Positions 42,150 through 50,533 of a stretch of DNA of 64,000 nt are shown here, piece after piece. Source of the stretch: Mycetocola zhujimingii (GTDB lineage Bacteria > Actinomycetota > Actinomycetes > Actinomycetales > Microbacteriaceae). The notes below the pieces were generated by a model. That model made no database searches, was not told the origin of the DNA, and saw nothing but the letters and a program-made list of their open reading frames with translations. The DNA lies in the NCBI RefSeq assembly GCF_003065425.1, contig NZ_CP026949.1:2852001-2916000 (forward strand), written 5' to 3'. Both the position numbers and the translations under genes were made by a program. Positions within the stretch are counted from its first letter, which is position 1; every line of letters starts with the position of its first letter.

Positions 42150-45100
42150 ATGACGTCGACCGCAACTCCCCTGGTCGATGTGACCGACATCATCCGGCTC
42201 GTCGGCAACTCGGCGTTCAACCGCGCGGCTGTCTATGCCCGCAACGGCGCCGTCCTCAAGGTCAACTGGAACTCAGACACGAGCCGCCTGACCGGCACCG
42301 TCCAGGGCACAGACTTCGAGCCGTACCTCTGCAAGGTCAACCTGGCCGCCGGAAGCAAGAGCTACAGTCGTCCCACATCGAGCACCTGCACCTGCCCGCT
42401 CGGCGGTGCGTGCAAGCACGTTGCCGCGACCCTGCTCGCGAGCAACGCCGCCCGGGTGAAGCAGCTCAACGCCGGCTCGGCGGCGAGCGCACGCACCAGT
42501 GACGACGGCTGGGCCGACGAAGCCCCGACGGTCGAAGACGGCTGGCTCGAACGGCAAATGCGCGAGGCCGACGAGTGGGCGGGCATCGAACATCGCCCGC
42601 TGCGACCGGCGGTAAAAGAGCCGTCCGGTCCGCCGCAGCCCGCGTGGAAAACCGCTGTGAGTGCCCTGACCGGCGACGCGACGGCATCCGCCCCTCTCAC
42701 CCACACGATGATGGGCCTGCAGTTCGAGCTCCGCGAGCAAACGCCACGCACCCAGCACAGGTGGAACGGCCCCACCGCCAAGACGGCGAAGTCAACGAGC
42801 GAGATCAGCGAGTATCGGCTCGGGGTTCGCCCGGTCATCCGCAACGGCAAGGGCAACTGGGTCCGCACCAACGTGGGCTGGAACACCTTCAGCTACCAGG
42901 TTAACCGGCTGGGCCTTCAGCCCGACCAGCACCGCTGGTTCGGCCAGTTCTCGGCGCTGCACCGCGCCACCCGCGAGGTGTACGTCGGCGGGCAGGAACT
43001 CGACTGGCTCTACCTCGACGATTTCCACAGCCCGCTGCTCTGGACCCTGCTCGCCGAGGGCAGGCGCCTCGGCATTGAAATGCTCGGTGCCAAGAAGGAT
43101 GCAACGGTCACGATCGGCAGTGAAGCGAGCGTCACCCTCGACGCGCGCACCGAGAGCGACGACCTGCGCCTCGACACCACCCTTATCATCGACGGTGTCG
43201 AGTATCCGGCCTCGGACGCCGGCAGCATCGGCAACCACGGCGTCTACAGCTACGCCCTCGAACCGGTGCAATCGTTCACCCTCGCGCCGACGGGAACCCC
43301 GCTGACCGACGAGCAGCGCCGCCTCATCGGCAAGCCGTCCACCGTTCTCGTCCCCGCCGACGACATCGGCGAGTTCCTCACCGAGTTCTATCCGAAACTC
43401 CGGCGGTCCATCGCGATCACCTCCTCCGACGAGACCGTCGTGCTGCCCGAGGTCGAGCCACCGACGCTCGTGCTCACCGCCACCTTCGGCGCGAAGCACA
43501 CGCTCTCGCTCGACTGGGGCTGGGAGTACGCGGAAGGAAGTTCGGTCAGGCGGATGCCGCTCGCCGCGTCCCCGTCCGACGCAAGCCTCCGCGACACCGA
43601 GACCGAACTCGCTGTTGCACAGACCGCCATGCGGATTCTGCGGCCGGCCCCGCTCGCTCCCGTAGCCCTGCAGGGTCTCGACGCCGCCGAGTTCACCGAC
43701 AAGGTGCTGCCGCAGATCGAAGCGGCCGACGGCATCCGCGTCGATGTCATCGGCGAGCGCCCCGACTACCGCGAACTGACCGAGACCCCGAAGCTCAAGG
43801 TCACCACCGTCGAGACCGACCAGCGCGACTGGTTCGACCTCGGCGTCGTGATCACCATCGACGGCCAGAACATTCCGTTCGGCCCGCTGTTCAAGGCGCT
43901 GTCGAAGGGGCAGAAGAAGCTCCTGCTCGTCGACAACAGTTACCTCTCGCTCGAACAGCCCGAGTTCCAGCAGCTGCACGACCTCATCGAAGAGGCCCGC
44001 TCACTGGCCGAGTGGGACACCGGCCTCAGGATCAGCCGCTACCAGTCCAGCCTCTGGGACGACCTCGAAGACCTCGCGGACGAGAGCGAACAGGCCGCGA
44101 GCTGGCGGGCATCCGTTACCGGGCTCCGCGAGCTCACGAGCGTCGAGCAGACGCCGCTGCCCGCCGGCCTTCAGGCGAACCTCCGGCCGTACCAGCACGA
44201 CGGTTTCAACTGGCTCGCGTTCCTCTGGAACCACCAGCTCGGCGGCGTGCTCGCCGACGACATGGGCCTCGGTAAGACGCTGCAGGCACTCGCTCTCATC
44301 GCGCATGCCAAGGAAACAGCACAGCCCGGCACCCATCGCCCGTTCCTCGTCGTCGCCCCGACGAGTGTCGTGTCCAACTGGCAGCTTGAAGCGAAGCGGT
44401 TCACGCCAGACCTCAAGGTCGTGGTCGTGACGTCGACGCGGGCGAAACGTCCCCGCGCCGCCCAGATCGCCGACGCAGACATCGTCATCACGTCGTACAC
44501 GCTGATGCGGCTCGATTTCGACGAGTACCTCGACCGCGAGTGGGCCGGGCTCATCTTCGACGAGGCCCAGTTCCTCAAGAACCGCACCTCGCGGGTGCAC
44601 CAGGCCGCGCGCGACCTCCGGGCGCCATTCAAACTCGCGATCACCGGCACCCCGATGGAGAACAACCTCCTCGAGCTCTGGTCGTTGTTCGCGATCGTTG
44701 CACCCGGCCTGTTCCCCTCGGCGAAGAAATTCACCGATGCATACGCGAAGCCCATCGAAAAGGGATCGAACGACGAACTCCTCCCCCGCCTGCGCCGTCG
44801 CATCCGCCCGCTGATGATGCGCCGGACGAAGGAGCTCGTCGCGAACGACCTGCCGGCCAAGCAGGAGCAGGTGCTCGCCATCGACCTCAACCCGAAGCAC
44901 AGGAAGCTCTACGACACGTTCCTGCAGCGTGAGCGGCAGAAGCTGCTCGGCCTGCTCGGCGACATGGACAAGAACCGGTTCATCGTGTTCCGCTCGCTGA
45001 CCCTGCTGCGAATGCTGTCGCTCGACGCCTCGCTCGTCGACGAGCAGTACTCGAACGTGCCGTCGTCGAAGCTCGACGCGCTGTTCGAGCATCTCGAAGA

Positions 45101-45656
45101 CGTTGTCGCAGAGGGCCACCGCGCGCTCATCTTCAGCCAGTTCACGTCGTTCTTGCAGAAGGCCGCGGCCAGGCTCGACGAGCAGGGCATCCCGTATGCG
45201 TACCTCGACGGTTCGACGACGAAGCGAGCGGATGTCATCGCGAGCTTCAAGGAGGGCGAGGCGCCGGTCTTCCTCATCAGCCTCAAGGCGGGCGGGTTCG
45301 GACTCAACCTCACCGAGGCCGACTACGTGTTCCTGCTCGACCCGTGGTGGAACCCCGCGAGCGAGGCCCAGGCGGTCGACCGCACGCACCGGATTGGGCA
45401 AACCAAGAACGTCATGGTCTACCGGATGGTTGCGAACGGCACCATCGAGGAGAAGGTCATGAAGCTCAAGGAGCAGAAGGCCAAGCTGTTCAGTTCGGTG
45501 ATGGACGACGACGCCGTTTTCAGCTCTGCGCTCACGGCCGACGACATCCGTGGCCTGCTCGAAGAACCCGAGGAGCCGACTGCGCTGGAGCGAGCCGCGG
45601 AAGAGTTCGCCGTTGTCGAGGCAGAGCGGCGCTCCCGCTGGGTTTCCGTCGAGTAG
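42150..45656 (+). CDS. SWIM zinc-finger SNF2-family helicase
   Basis: A 1168-residue DNA translocase. A SWIM zinc finger lies at Cys80, Cys82, Cys88 and His90 (CTCPLGGACKH). A bacterial SNF2 N-terminal region of about 600 residues follows. The ATPase core covers residues about 670-1130: GVLADDMGLGKTLQALAL near 700, the DEAQ box IFDEAQFLKN near 804, TGTPMENNLLELWS, and motif VI QAVDRTHRIGQ near 1080. Such proteins remodel protein-DNA complexes, and bacterial members are linked to repair or transcription restart (RapA-like). No ribosome-binding site is clear before the ATG at 42150. It is not in an operon with defence genes. Confidence 0.92.
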   Translation: MTSTATPLVDVTDIIRLVGNSAFNRAAVYARNGAVLKVNWNSDTSRLTGTVQGTDFEPYLCKVNLAAGSKSYSRPTSSTCTCPLGGACKHVAATLLASNAARVKQLNAGSAASARTSDDGWADEAPTVEDGWLERQMREADEWAGIEHRPLRPAVKEPSGPPQPAWKTAVSALTGDATASAPLTHTMMGLQFELREQTPRTQHRWNGPTAKTAKSTSEISEYRLGVRPVIRNGKGNWVRTNVGWNTFSYQVNRLGLQPDQHRWFGQFSALHRATREVYVGGQELDWLYLDDFHSPLLWTLLAEGRRLGIEMLGAKKDATVTIGSEASVTLDARTESDDLRLDTTLIIDGVEYPASDAGSIGNHGVYSYALEPVQSFTLAPTGTPLTDEQRRLIGKPSTVLVPADDIGEFLTEFYPKLRRSIAITSSDETVVLPEVEPPTLVLTATFGAKHTLSLDWGWEYAEGSSVRRMPLAASPSDASLRDTETELAVAQTAMRILRPAPLAPVALQGLDAAEFTDKVLPQIEAADGIRVDVIGERPDYRELTETPKLKVTTVETDQRDWFDLGVVITIDGQNIPFGPLFKALSKGQKKLLLVDNSYLSLEQPEFQQLHDLIEEARSLAEWDTGLRISRYQSSLWDDLEDLADESEQAASWRASVTGLRELTSVEQTPLPAGLQANLRPYQHDGFNWLAFLWNHQLGGVLADDMGLGKTLQALALIAHAKETAQPGTHRPFLVVAPTSVVSNWQLEAKRFTPDLKVVVVTSTRAKRPRAAQIADADIVITSYTLMRLDFDEYLDREWAGLIFDEAQFLKNRTSRVHQAARDLRAPFKLAITGTPMENNLLELWSLFAIVAPGLFPSAKKFTDAYAKPIEKGSNDELLPRLRRRIRPLMMRRTKELVANDLPAKQEQVLAIDLNPKHRKLYDTFLQRERQKLLGLLGDMDKNRFIVFRSLTLLRMLSLDASLVDEQYSNVPSSKLDALFEHLEDVVAEGHRALIFSQFTSFLQKAAARLDEQGIPYAYLDGSTTKRADVIASFKEGEAPVFLISLKAGGFGLNLTEADYVFLLDPWWNPASEAQAVDRTHRIGQTKNVMVYRMVANGTIEEKVMKLKEQKAKLFSSVMDDDAVFSSALTADDIRGLLEEPEEPTALERAAEEFAVVEAERRSRWVSVE

Positions 45657-45722
45657 CCGTCGCACACCATGTCCCCCATTCGAGGGGTATGTCTCCATGG
45701 CATCCCGTCCTAGGCTGTGTGG

Positions 45723-46448
45723 ATGTTGGGCCAGGACAGATCGGACACCCCGTCTCAGTCAGTGCGCGAGCATCTCGCCGATGCGGCCTACCCGCTGCTC
45801 GATGAAGCGAGCATCCATGAGGTGGGCATCCGCGAAACTGGCATCGATGAGACGGCCGCGAAACAGGGCCGACGGGCATCCGGGGTAACGGACAACGACC
45901 GCGAGTTCTCACTGAACGACGACCTCGCTGGGGCGGTGAAGGGCGGGCCGGAGTGGACCTTCGGGATCGTCACGGCGGGCGCGCAGCGGCGCGGAACCAC
46001 CCCCGAGAGCAGGTTGCTCGCCATCTTCGACGTTTTCGACGAGTGGTTCACGCGCGACGACCACGAGGCGCAGACATTCATCAGCGTGCTCCTCGACATG
46101 GAACCCGCCCACTCGTCAGGGCGGGTCAGCATCATCCACCTCGACCGCATCCGGATGTTCGTCCTCAGCCTTGCCCGCCAGGCGGGTCTCGTCGACGTCG
46201 AAGAGTTCACCCTCTCGTGGCACATTCTCATGAAGGGCGCGATCCTCAACGCTGCCGACGGCGACACCGGCGCCGCCAGCAGGGCCCGCGAAATGGGGCG
46301 TGACCTCATCGCCCGGTTCTCTCCCGGCAGCATCCGCGCTGAACGAGCCAGCGGCGCATACGACGACATTGACTGGGAAGTCGAGGATGCCGTGACCGCA
46401 CGTCGGCCACGCGTCGACTCCAGCATGACGTTCGAGGACTACCACTGA
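45723..46448 (+). CDS. TetR/AcrR-like regulator with degenerate helix-turn-helix
   Basis: A 241-residue protein. Residues about 90-200 (LLAIFDVFDEWFTRDD, then SVLLDMEPAHSSGRVSI and WHILMKGAILNAADGD) match the C-terminal ligand domain of an actinobacterial TetR group. The N-terminal part (LADAAYPLLDEASIHEVGI, then REFSLNDDLAGAV) lines up with a TetR HTH domain, but the recognition helix normally reading TLYRHF is replaced by SGVTDNDREF, so DNA binding may be altered or lost. I start at ATG 45723 because TAGGCT is exactly 6 bases before it; GTG 45717 would add two residues. Convergent with the siderophore reductase gene. Confidence 0.7.
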   Translation: MLGQDRSDTPSQSVREHLADAAYPLLDEASIHEVGIRETGIDETAAKQGRRASGVTDNDREFSLNDDLAGAVKGGPEWTFGIVTAGAQRRGTTPESRLLAIFDVFDEWFTRDDHEAQTFISVLLDMEPAHSSGRVSIIHLDRIRMFVLSLARQAGLVDVEEFTLSWHILMKGAILNAADGDTGAASRAREMGRDLIARFSPGSIRAERASGAYDDIDWEVEDAVTARRPRVDSSMTFEDYH

Positions 46449-46484
46449 GCCCGGCGCGGCGGTGCTCCGCGGGTGGTGCATCGT

Positions 46485-46553
46485 CGAGCGCTGCACATCC
46501 ATAACCCGCGCTGCAGAAGCTTCTGTAGCGTGAGCATGGATGTGCAGCGCTCG
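46485..46553. repeat. Palindromic repeat A2
   Basis: Outer arms of 18 bases (46485-46502 and 46536-46553) pair perfectly; the core is GCGCTGCACATCCAT. Inside lies a second palindrome, GCTGCAGAAG-CTTCTGTAGC (46510-46529), with one mismatch. The 51 bases 46503-46553 are identical to 51355-51405 of A3. It lies between convergent genes, so it may also act as a terminator. Confidence 0.9.
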
Positions 46554-46613
46554 CGCTTGCGCCCGGCCCGCGCCCGCCCGCACCCGAGTCCGCGCTGCGC
46601 CGCACCCGACCGC

Positions 46614-47405
46614 TCAGTGCGGGGCGTGGTACTCGGCTTCCCCGCGTTTCCAGTAACCCTTGACGACCGCCGTCGCCGGGTCGAGGCCCCACCGGTCGAA
46701 GAACAGGGCGCGCCCTGGCTTCATCACCGACTGCTCGGCGGCGACGAACGCGAAGATCTCCCCGGCGGGCCGGTCTGCTTCGGTGAGAGCGTCGAGGGCC
46801 AGGCCGAGTGTCGCGCCCTCCGCGGCCCGCCCACGATGCACCCAGCGCAGTCGAACGCCTCCAGGGGTTGCGAGGTCCTGCTCGCTCGCGGCATCCGGGA
46901 CTTCGACGACAACCTGGCCAACGGCATCCGCGCTCATCGCCCCAATGAAGCGCTTGATCGCGGGAAGGGCTGATTCGTCGCCGGCGAGAAACCAGCCGTC
47001 GGGAGCACCGTCGAGCACGAGCGAACCGCGAGGGCCGCCGATCCCGACGGTGGCACCGACCGGGGCGGTTGCCGCCCAGGGGCCCGCGATCCCGGCGTCG
47101 CCGTGAAGCACGAACTCGAGATCGAGGATCCCGGCCTCGGCGTCCCAGGACAACGGGGTGTACTCACGGCTGATCCCGACGGAGCGGACAGCGGCGGGAT
47201 CAAGGCCGGTGAGGGCATCCGGCGCACTCTCGCTATCGGGGAAGAAGACGCGAATGTGGTCGTCCGAGCCGAGCGATCCGAAGCCGCGGAGATCGGCGCC
47301 CTCGAACCTGAGACGGACATAAGACGACGTCAACCACTCACGGCGCGTCAGTCGGGCAGTGCGAAAGACAAGCTCGCGGGGTGAGCGGGTGAGCGAGAAG
47401 GCCAT
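46614..47405 (-). CDS. Siderophore-interacting protein (ferric-siderophore reductase)
   Basis: A 263-residue FAD-binding, NAD(P)H-dependent reductase of the ViuB/SIP family, which frees iron from imported ferric siderophores in the cytoplasm. The FAD loop is ISREYTPLSW near residue 79, followed by FVLHGDAGIAGPWAATAPVG and IGGPRGSLVL; the NAD(P)H part has GWFLAGDESALPAIKRFI near 137. The C-terminal GYWKRGEAEYH is the family ending. It is divergent from the siderophore ABC genes with a shared IdeR/DtxR box, so both sides should be induced by iron starvation. Confidence 0.93.
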   Translation of the reverse strand: MAFSLTRSPRELVFRTARLTRREWLTSSYVRLRFEGADLRGFGSLGSDDHIRVFFPDSESAPDALTGLDPAAVRSVGISREYTPLSWDAEAGILDLEFVLHGDAGIAGPWAATAPVGATVGIGGPRGSLVLDGAPDGWFLAGDESALPAIKRFIGAMSADAVGQVVVEVPDAASEQDLATPGGVRLRWVHRGRAAEGATLGLALDALTEADRPAGEIFAFVAAEQSVMKPGRALFFDRWGLDPATAVVKGYWKRGEAEYHAPH

Positions 47406-47435
47406 GGCACTCCGAGGTCGACAGACTGAATACTT

Positions 47436-47454
47436 TTAGGTTAGCCTAACCTAC
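47436..47454. promoter_or_regulatory. IdeR/DtxR iron box
   Basis: TTAGGTTAGCCTAACCTAC matches the 19-bp IdeR/DtxR operator consensus (TTAGGTTAGSCTAACCTAA) at every position but the last. It sits between the divergent siderophore reductase (start 47405) and binding-protein gene (start 47534). Iron-loaded repressor should shut off both directions. Confidence 0.92.
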
Positions 47455-47533
47455 ACAACGCCTCCCGGCTCCGAGCCGCCTCGGGCTTCTGACCGGCCGA
47501 ACGGCCCATCCCCCCACGAACTGGAGTTCTCCA

Positions 47534-48487
47534 ATGACCCATGCCCGCACGCGTATTTTCTCGCTCGGCATCCTCGCCCTCTCCGGCGCTCTTGCCCTCT
47601 CGGGGTGCGCATCCGCTCCGGCCGAACCGGCGCCGACAAAGGCCGCGGCCACCGAGATCGATGTCGAGCACGTGCAGGGAACCACCGAGGTTCCGCTGAA
47701 CCCCGAGACCGTCATTACCTTCGACATGGCCTCCCTCGACACGCTCGACGCGCTCGGCGTGAAGGTCGACGGACTGCCGCAGCAGAACGTTCCCGAGTAC
47801 CTCAGCGAGTACGCGGGCGAGGAGTATCTCAACGCCGGCACCCTGTTCGAGCCGGACTACGAAGCCGTCAACGCGGCCGAGCCCGACCTCATCATCGTCG
47901 CAAACCGCTCGGCTGCGGCGTACGAGGAACTCAGCAAAATCGCCCCGACGATCGACCTCACCCTCGACTGGGAGAACTACCTCCCGAGCTTCCGCACCAA
48001 CGTTGAGACCCTCGGCGAGATCTTCGAGAAGCAGGACGAAGCAACCACGGCACTCGAAGAGATCGACGGCAAGATCGAGGAGGCGAAGGAACAGGCAACG
48101 GATGCCGGTACCGGCCTGATCGTGATGACAAACGCCGGTGAGATCACCGCCTACGGCAGCGGTTCGCGCTTCGGCTGGCTGCACGACGAACTCGGCCTGA
48201 CGCCCGCCATCGACGACGTCGACGCCGCGACCCACGGCGACCCGGTCTCTCCTGAGTTCATCCTCGAGACCAACCCGGACTGGCTGCTCGTCATCGACCG
48301 TGACGCAGCGATCGGCGAGAGCGGTTCAACAGCACGGCAGGTCCTCGACAACGAGGTCATCGCGGGAACCACCGCCTGGCAGAATGACCAGGTCCTCTAC
48401 CTCGACAGCGTTCCGTTCTACGTTGTCATGAGCGGTCTTGGCGCGGTCAACCAGATGGTCGACCAGATCACGGACGGCCTGAAGTAA
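47534..48487 (+). CDS. Ferric-siderophore ABC transporter substrate-binding lipoprotein
   Basis: A 317-residue class III (FatB/CeuE-like) binding protein. The lipoprotein signal ends at the lipobox LSGC with Cys25. The two lobes read PLNPETVITFDMASLDTLDA with the PE-repeat start, EPDLIIVANRSAAAYEELSK, GLIVMTNAGEITAYGSGSRF and TNPDWLLVIDRD. It captures a ferric siderophore, perhaps a petrobactin or catecholate type by similarity to FatB, though the ligand is inference. First gene of a rightward iron uptake operon under the IdeR box; a hairpin separates it from the first permease. Confidence 0.9.
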   Translation: MTHARTRIFSLGILALSGALALSGCASAPAEPAPTKAAATEIDVEHVQGTTEVPLNPETVITFDMASLDTLDALGVKVDGLPQQNVPEYLSEYAGEEYLNAGTLFEPDYEAVNAAEPDLIIVANRSAAAYEELSKIAPTIDLTLDWENYLPSFRTNVETLGEIFEKQDEATTALEEIDGKIEEAKEQATDAGTGLIVMTNAGEITAYGSGSRFGWLHDELGLTPAIDDVDAATHGDPVSPEFILETNPDWLLVIDRDAAIGESGSTARQVLDNEVIAGTTAWQNDQVLYLDSVPFYVVMSGLGAVNQMVDQITDGLK

Positions 48488-48503
48488 TTTCCGCTCCGAC
48501 CGG

Positions 48504-48540
48504 CACCGAAGCGCCCTCCTCGACCGGGGGCGCTTCGGTG
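48504..48540 (+). promoter_or_regulatory. Intercistronic hairpin enclosing the first FecCD permease start
   Basis: A perfect 13-bp stem (48504-48516 with 48528-48540, core ACCGAAGCGCC) with an 11-base loop. The last three bases of the right arm are the GTG start codon of the permease. It could reduce permease translation relative to the binding protein, or end part of the transcripts. No downstream T tract. Confidence 0.7.
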
Positions 48541-49542
48541 CGCCAGAAATCGCGGCGCACGTGGTCCAGGCACCGATCGGCGCTTCTGCTGACCGCCGCC
48601 GGCATCGCCGTCGTACTGCTCGCGGCGCTCAGCACCTTCATCGGCGTGAGCGATGTTTCGCCACTGAGCATTCTCGAGGGCGGGCCCGACGGCAAGGCCG
48701 CTCAACTGCTCGTCGTGAGCCGCCTCCCCCGCACCCTCGCTCTCGTGCTCACCGGCATCGCCATGTCGATCGTCGGCCTCATCATGCAGATGCTCGTGCG
48801 CAACAAGTTCGTCGAGCCATCAACGACCGGAACCGCGGAATCCGCTGCCCTCGGCCTTCTCGTCGTCACGATTTTCGCGCCGACCCTGCCGCTCTTCGGC
48901 AAGATGGTCGTTGCCGCGGTCTTCGCCCTCGCCGGCACCGGGCTGTTTCTGCTGATCCTGCGCCGCATCCCGGTGCGCTCGATCGTGCTCGTGCCGCTCG
49001 TCGGCATCATGCTCGGTGGGGTGATCGGCGCGGTCACCACCTTCTTCGCGTACCGGCTTGACCTGCTGCAGACTCTCGGCACCTGGATGACCGGCGACTT
49101 CTCCGGCATCCTCCGCGGTCGCTATGAGCTGCTCTGGCTCGCCCTCGGGATGACGGTGATCGCCTGGATCGCCGCCGACCGGTTCACCGTCGTTGGCCTC
49201 GGCCAGGAGTTCACCACCAACCTCGGCCTGCACTACGGCCGCGTCCTCGCGCTCGGCCTCACCATCGTCTCCGTCGTCACGGCGATCGTTATCGTGACCG
49301 CTGGCGTCATCCCCTTCCTCGGGCTCATCGTGCCCAACATCGTGAGTATCGCCAGGGGCGACAACGTGCGCCGCTCCATCCCCTGGGTCGCGATGCTCGG
49401 CGCGGGCTTCGTGCTCGTCTGCGACATCATCGGCCGCGTGCTCCGGTTCCCCTACGAGATCCCGCTCGGCATCGTCGTCGGCGTAATCGGCTCTGTGCTG
49501 TTCCTCTACCTGCTGCTGCGGAGGCCGTCCCGTGCCCACTGA
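48538..49542 (+). CDS. Siderophore ABC transporter permease (FecCD family), first subunit
   Basis: A 334-residue inner-membrane permease with about nine helices. The landmark GTAESAALGLLVVTIFAP-type GxxxSAxLG segment near residue 98 and the C-terminal GVIPFLGLIVPNIVSIARGD (ATPase-docking region) are clear. The start at GTG 48538 lies inside a hairpin and has no usual ribosome-binding site; upstream codons in the same frame are open back into the end of the previous gene, where only a rare ATT could serve. It overlaps the second permease by 11 bases. Confidence 0.9.
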   Translation: MRQKSRRTWSRHRSALLLTAAGIAVVLLAALSTFIGVSDVSPLSILEGGPDGKAAQLLVVSRLPRTLALVLTGIAMSIVGLIMQMLVRNKFVEPSTTGTAESAALGLLVVTIFAPTLPLFGKMVVAAVFALAGTGLFLLILRRIPVRSIVLVPLVGIMLGGVIGAVTTFFAYRLDLLQTLGTWMTGDFSGILRGRYELLWLALGMTVIAWIAADRFTVVGLGQEFTTNLGLHYGRVLALGLTIVSVVTAIVIVTAGVIPFLGLIVPNIVSIARGDNVRRSIPWVAMLGAGFVLVCDIIGRVLRFPYEIPLGIVVGVIGSVLFLYLLLRRPSRAH

Positions 49543-50533
49543 CACCCTCGCCCCGAGCCGTACCGACACGGTTCTCGCCTACACCCGTCGCCCGGGCGTG
49601 CGACTCTGGATCCTCGCCGTCCTGGCCGCGGCATCCGTCGTCGTGTTTCTCACGGTCGGGATCACGGGCAGCTGGGACTTCGCGGTGCCGTTTCGCGCCC
49701 GCAAGGTCTACGCCATGGTGCTCGTCGCGTTCGCGATCGGGGTGTCGACGGTGCTGTTCCAGACCATCACCGACAACCGCATTCTCACGCCGTCGATCAT
49801 GGGTTTCGACTCGCTCTACCTGCTGATCCAGACCCTCGTCGTGTTCGTATTCGGCGCCTCCGCGCTCGCGACCGCTGACGAGCAGGTGAAGTGGGTGGTC
49901 GAGGTCGCGGTGATGGTGGCGTTCTCGACGCTGCTGTTTCGCTGGATCTTTGCGGGCGCCAAACGCAGCATCTACCTGCTCGTTCTCGTCGGAATCGTCT
50001 TCGGAACGCTCTTTCGCAGCCTCTCATCGATGATGCAGCGGATGCTTGATCCCGCGTCGTTCGCGGTGCTCTCGGATGCCTCCTTCGCCAGTTTCAATGC
50101 GGTCGACGTCGAACTCATGCTGCTGGCGGCGATCGCAATCCTGCTGGTCAGCCTCGTGGGGATCCGGATGATGCGGGTATTCGACGTGATCGGACTCGGG
50201 GAGAGCCACGCGATCGGGCTCGGTGTGAACCATCGCCGGGTCGTGACGGTCATGCTCGTGCTCATCGCCGTGCTGGTCTCGGTGTCGACCGCACTGGTCG
50301 GCCCCATCACCTTCTTCGGGCTCATTGTGTCGAACCTGGCCTACACGCTGCTCGGTTCGTCGCGGCACGCGCTCGTTCTGCCGGCCACGGTACTGCTCGG
50401 TGTGATTTGCCTCGTCGGTGGACAGTTCATTCTTGAGCACGTGTTCGCGCTGGACACGGCGCTGAGCGTCGTGATCGAGTTCGCCGGCGGCATCCTGTTT
50501 CTTGTTCTGCTGTTGAAAAGAGGAGTGCGATGA
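49532..50533 (+). CDS. Siderophore ABC transporter permease (FecCD family), second subunit
   Basis: A 333-residue permease pairing with the preceding one. About nine helices; ILTPSIMGFDSLYLLIQTLV marks the conserved GxxS-type segment, and LVGPITFFGLIVSNLAYTLL the ATPase-docking region. The start is GTG at 49532, overlapping the previous gene by 11 bases; the ATPase gene overlaps its stop by 4 bases. These overlaps indicate one transcript with coupled translation. Confidence 0.9.
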   Translation: MPTDTLAPSRTDTVLAYTRRPGVRLWILAVLAAASVVVFLTVGITGSWDFAVPFRARKVYAMVLVAFAIGVSTVLFQTITDNRILTPSIMGFDSLYLLIQTLVVFVFGASALATADEQVKWVVEVAVMVAFSTLLFRWIFAGAKRSIYLLVLVGIVFGTLFRSLSSMMQRMLDPASFAVLSDASFASFNAVDVELMLLAAIAILLVSLVGIRMMRVFDVIGLGESHAIGLGVNHRRVVTVMLVLIAVLVSVSTALVGPITFFGLIVSNLAYTLLGSSRHALVLPATVLLGVICLVGGQFILEHVFALDTALSVVIEFAGGILFLVLLLKRGVR

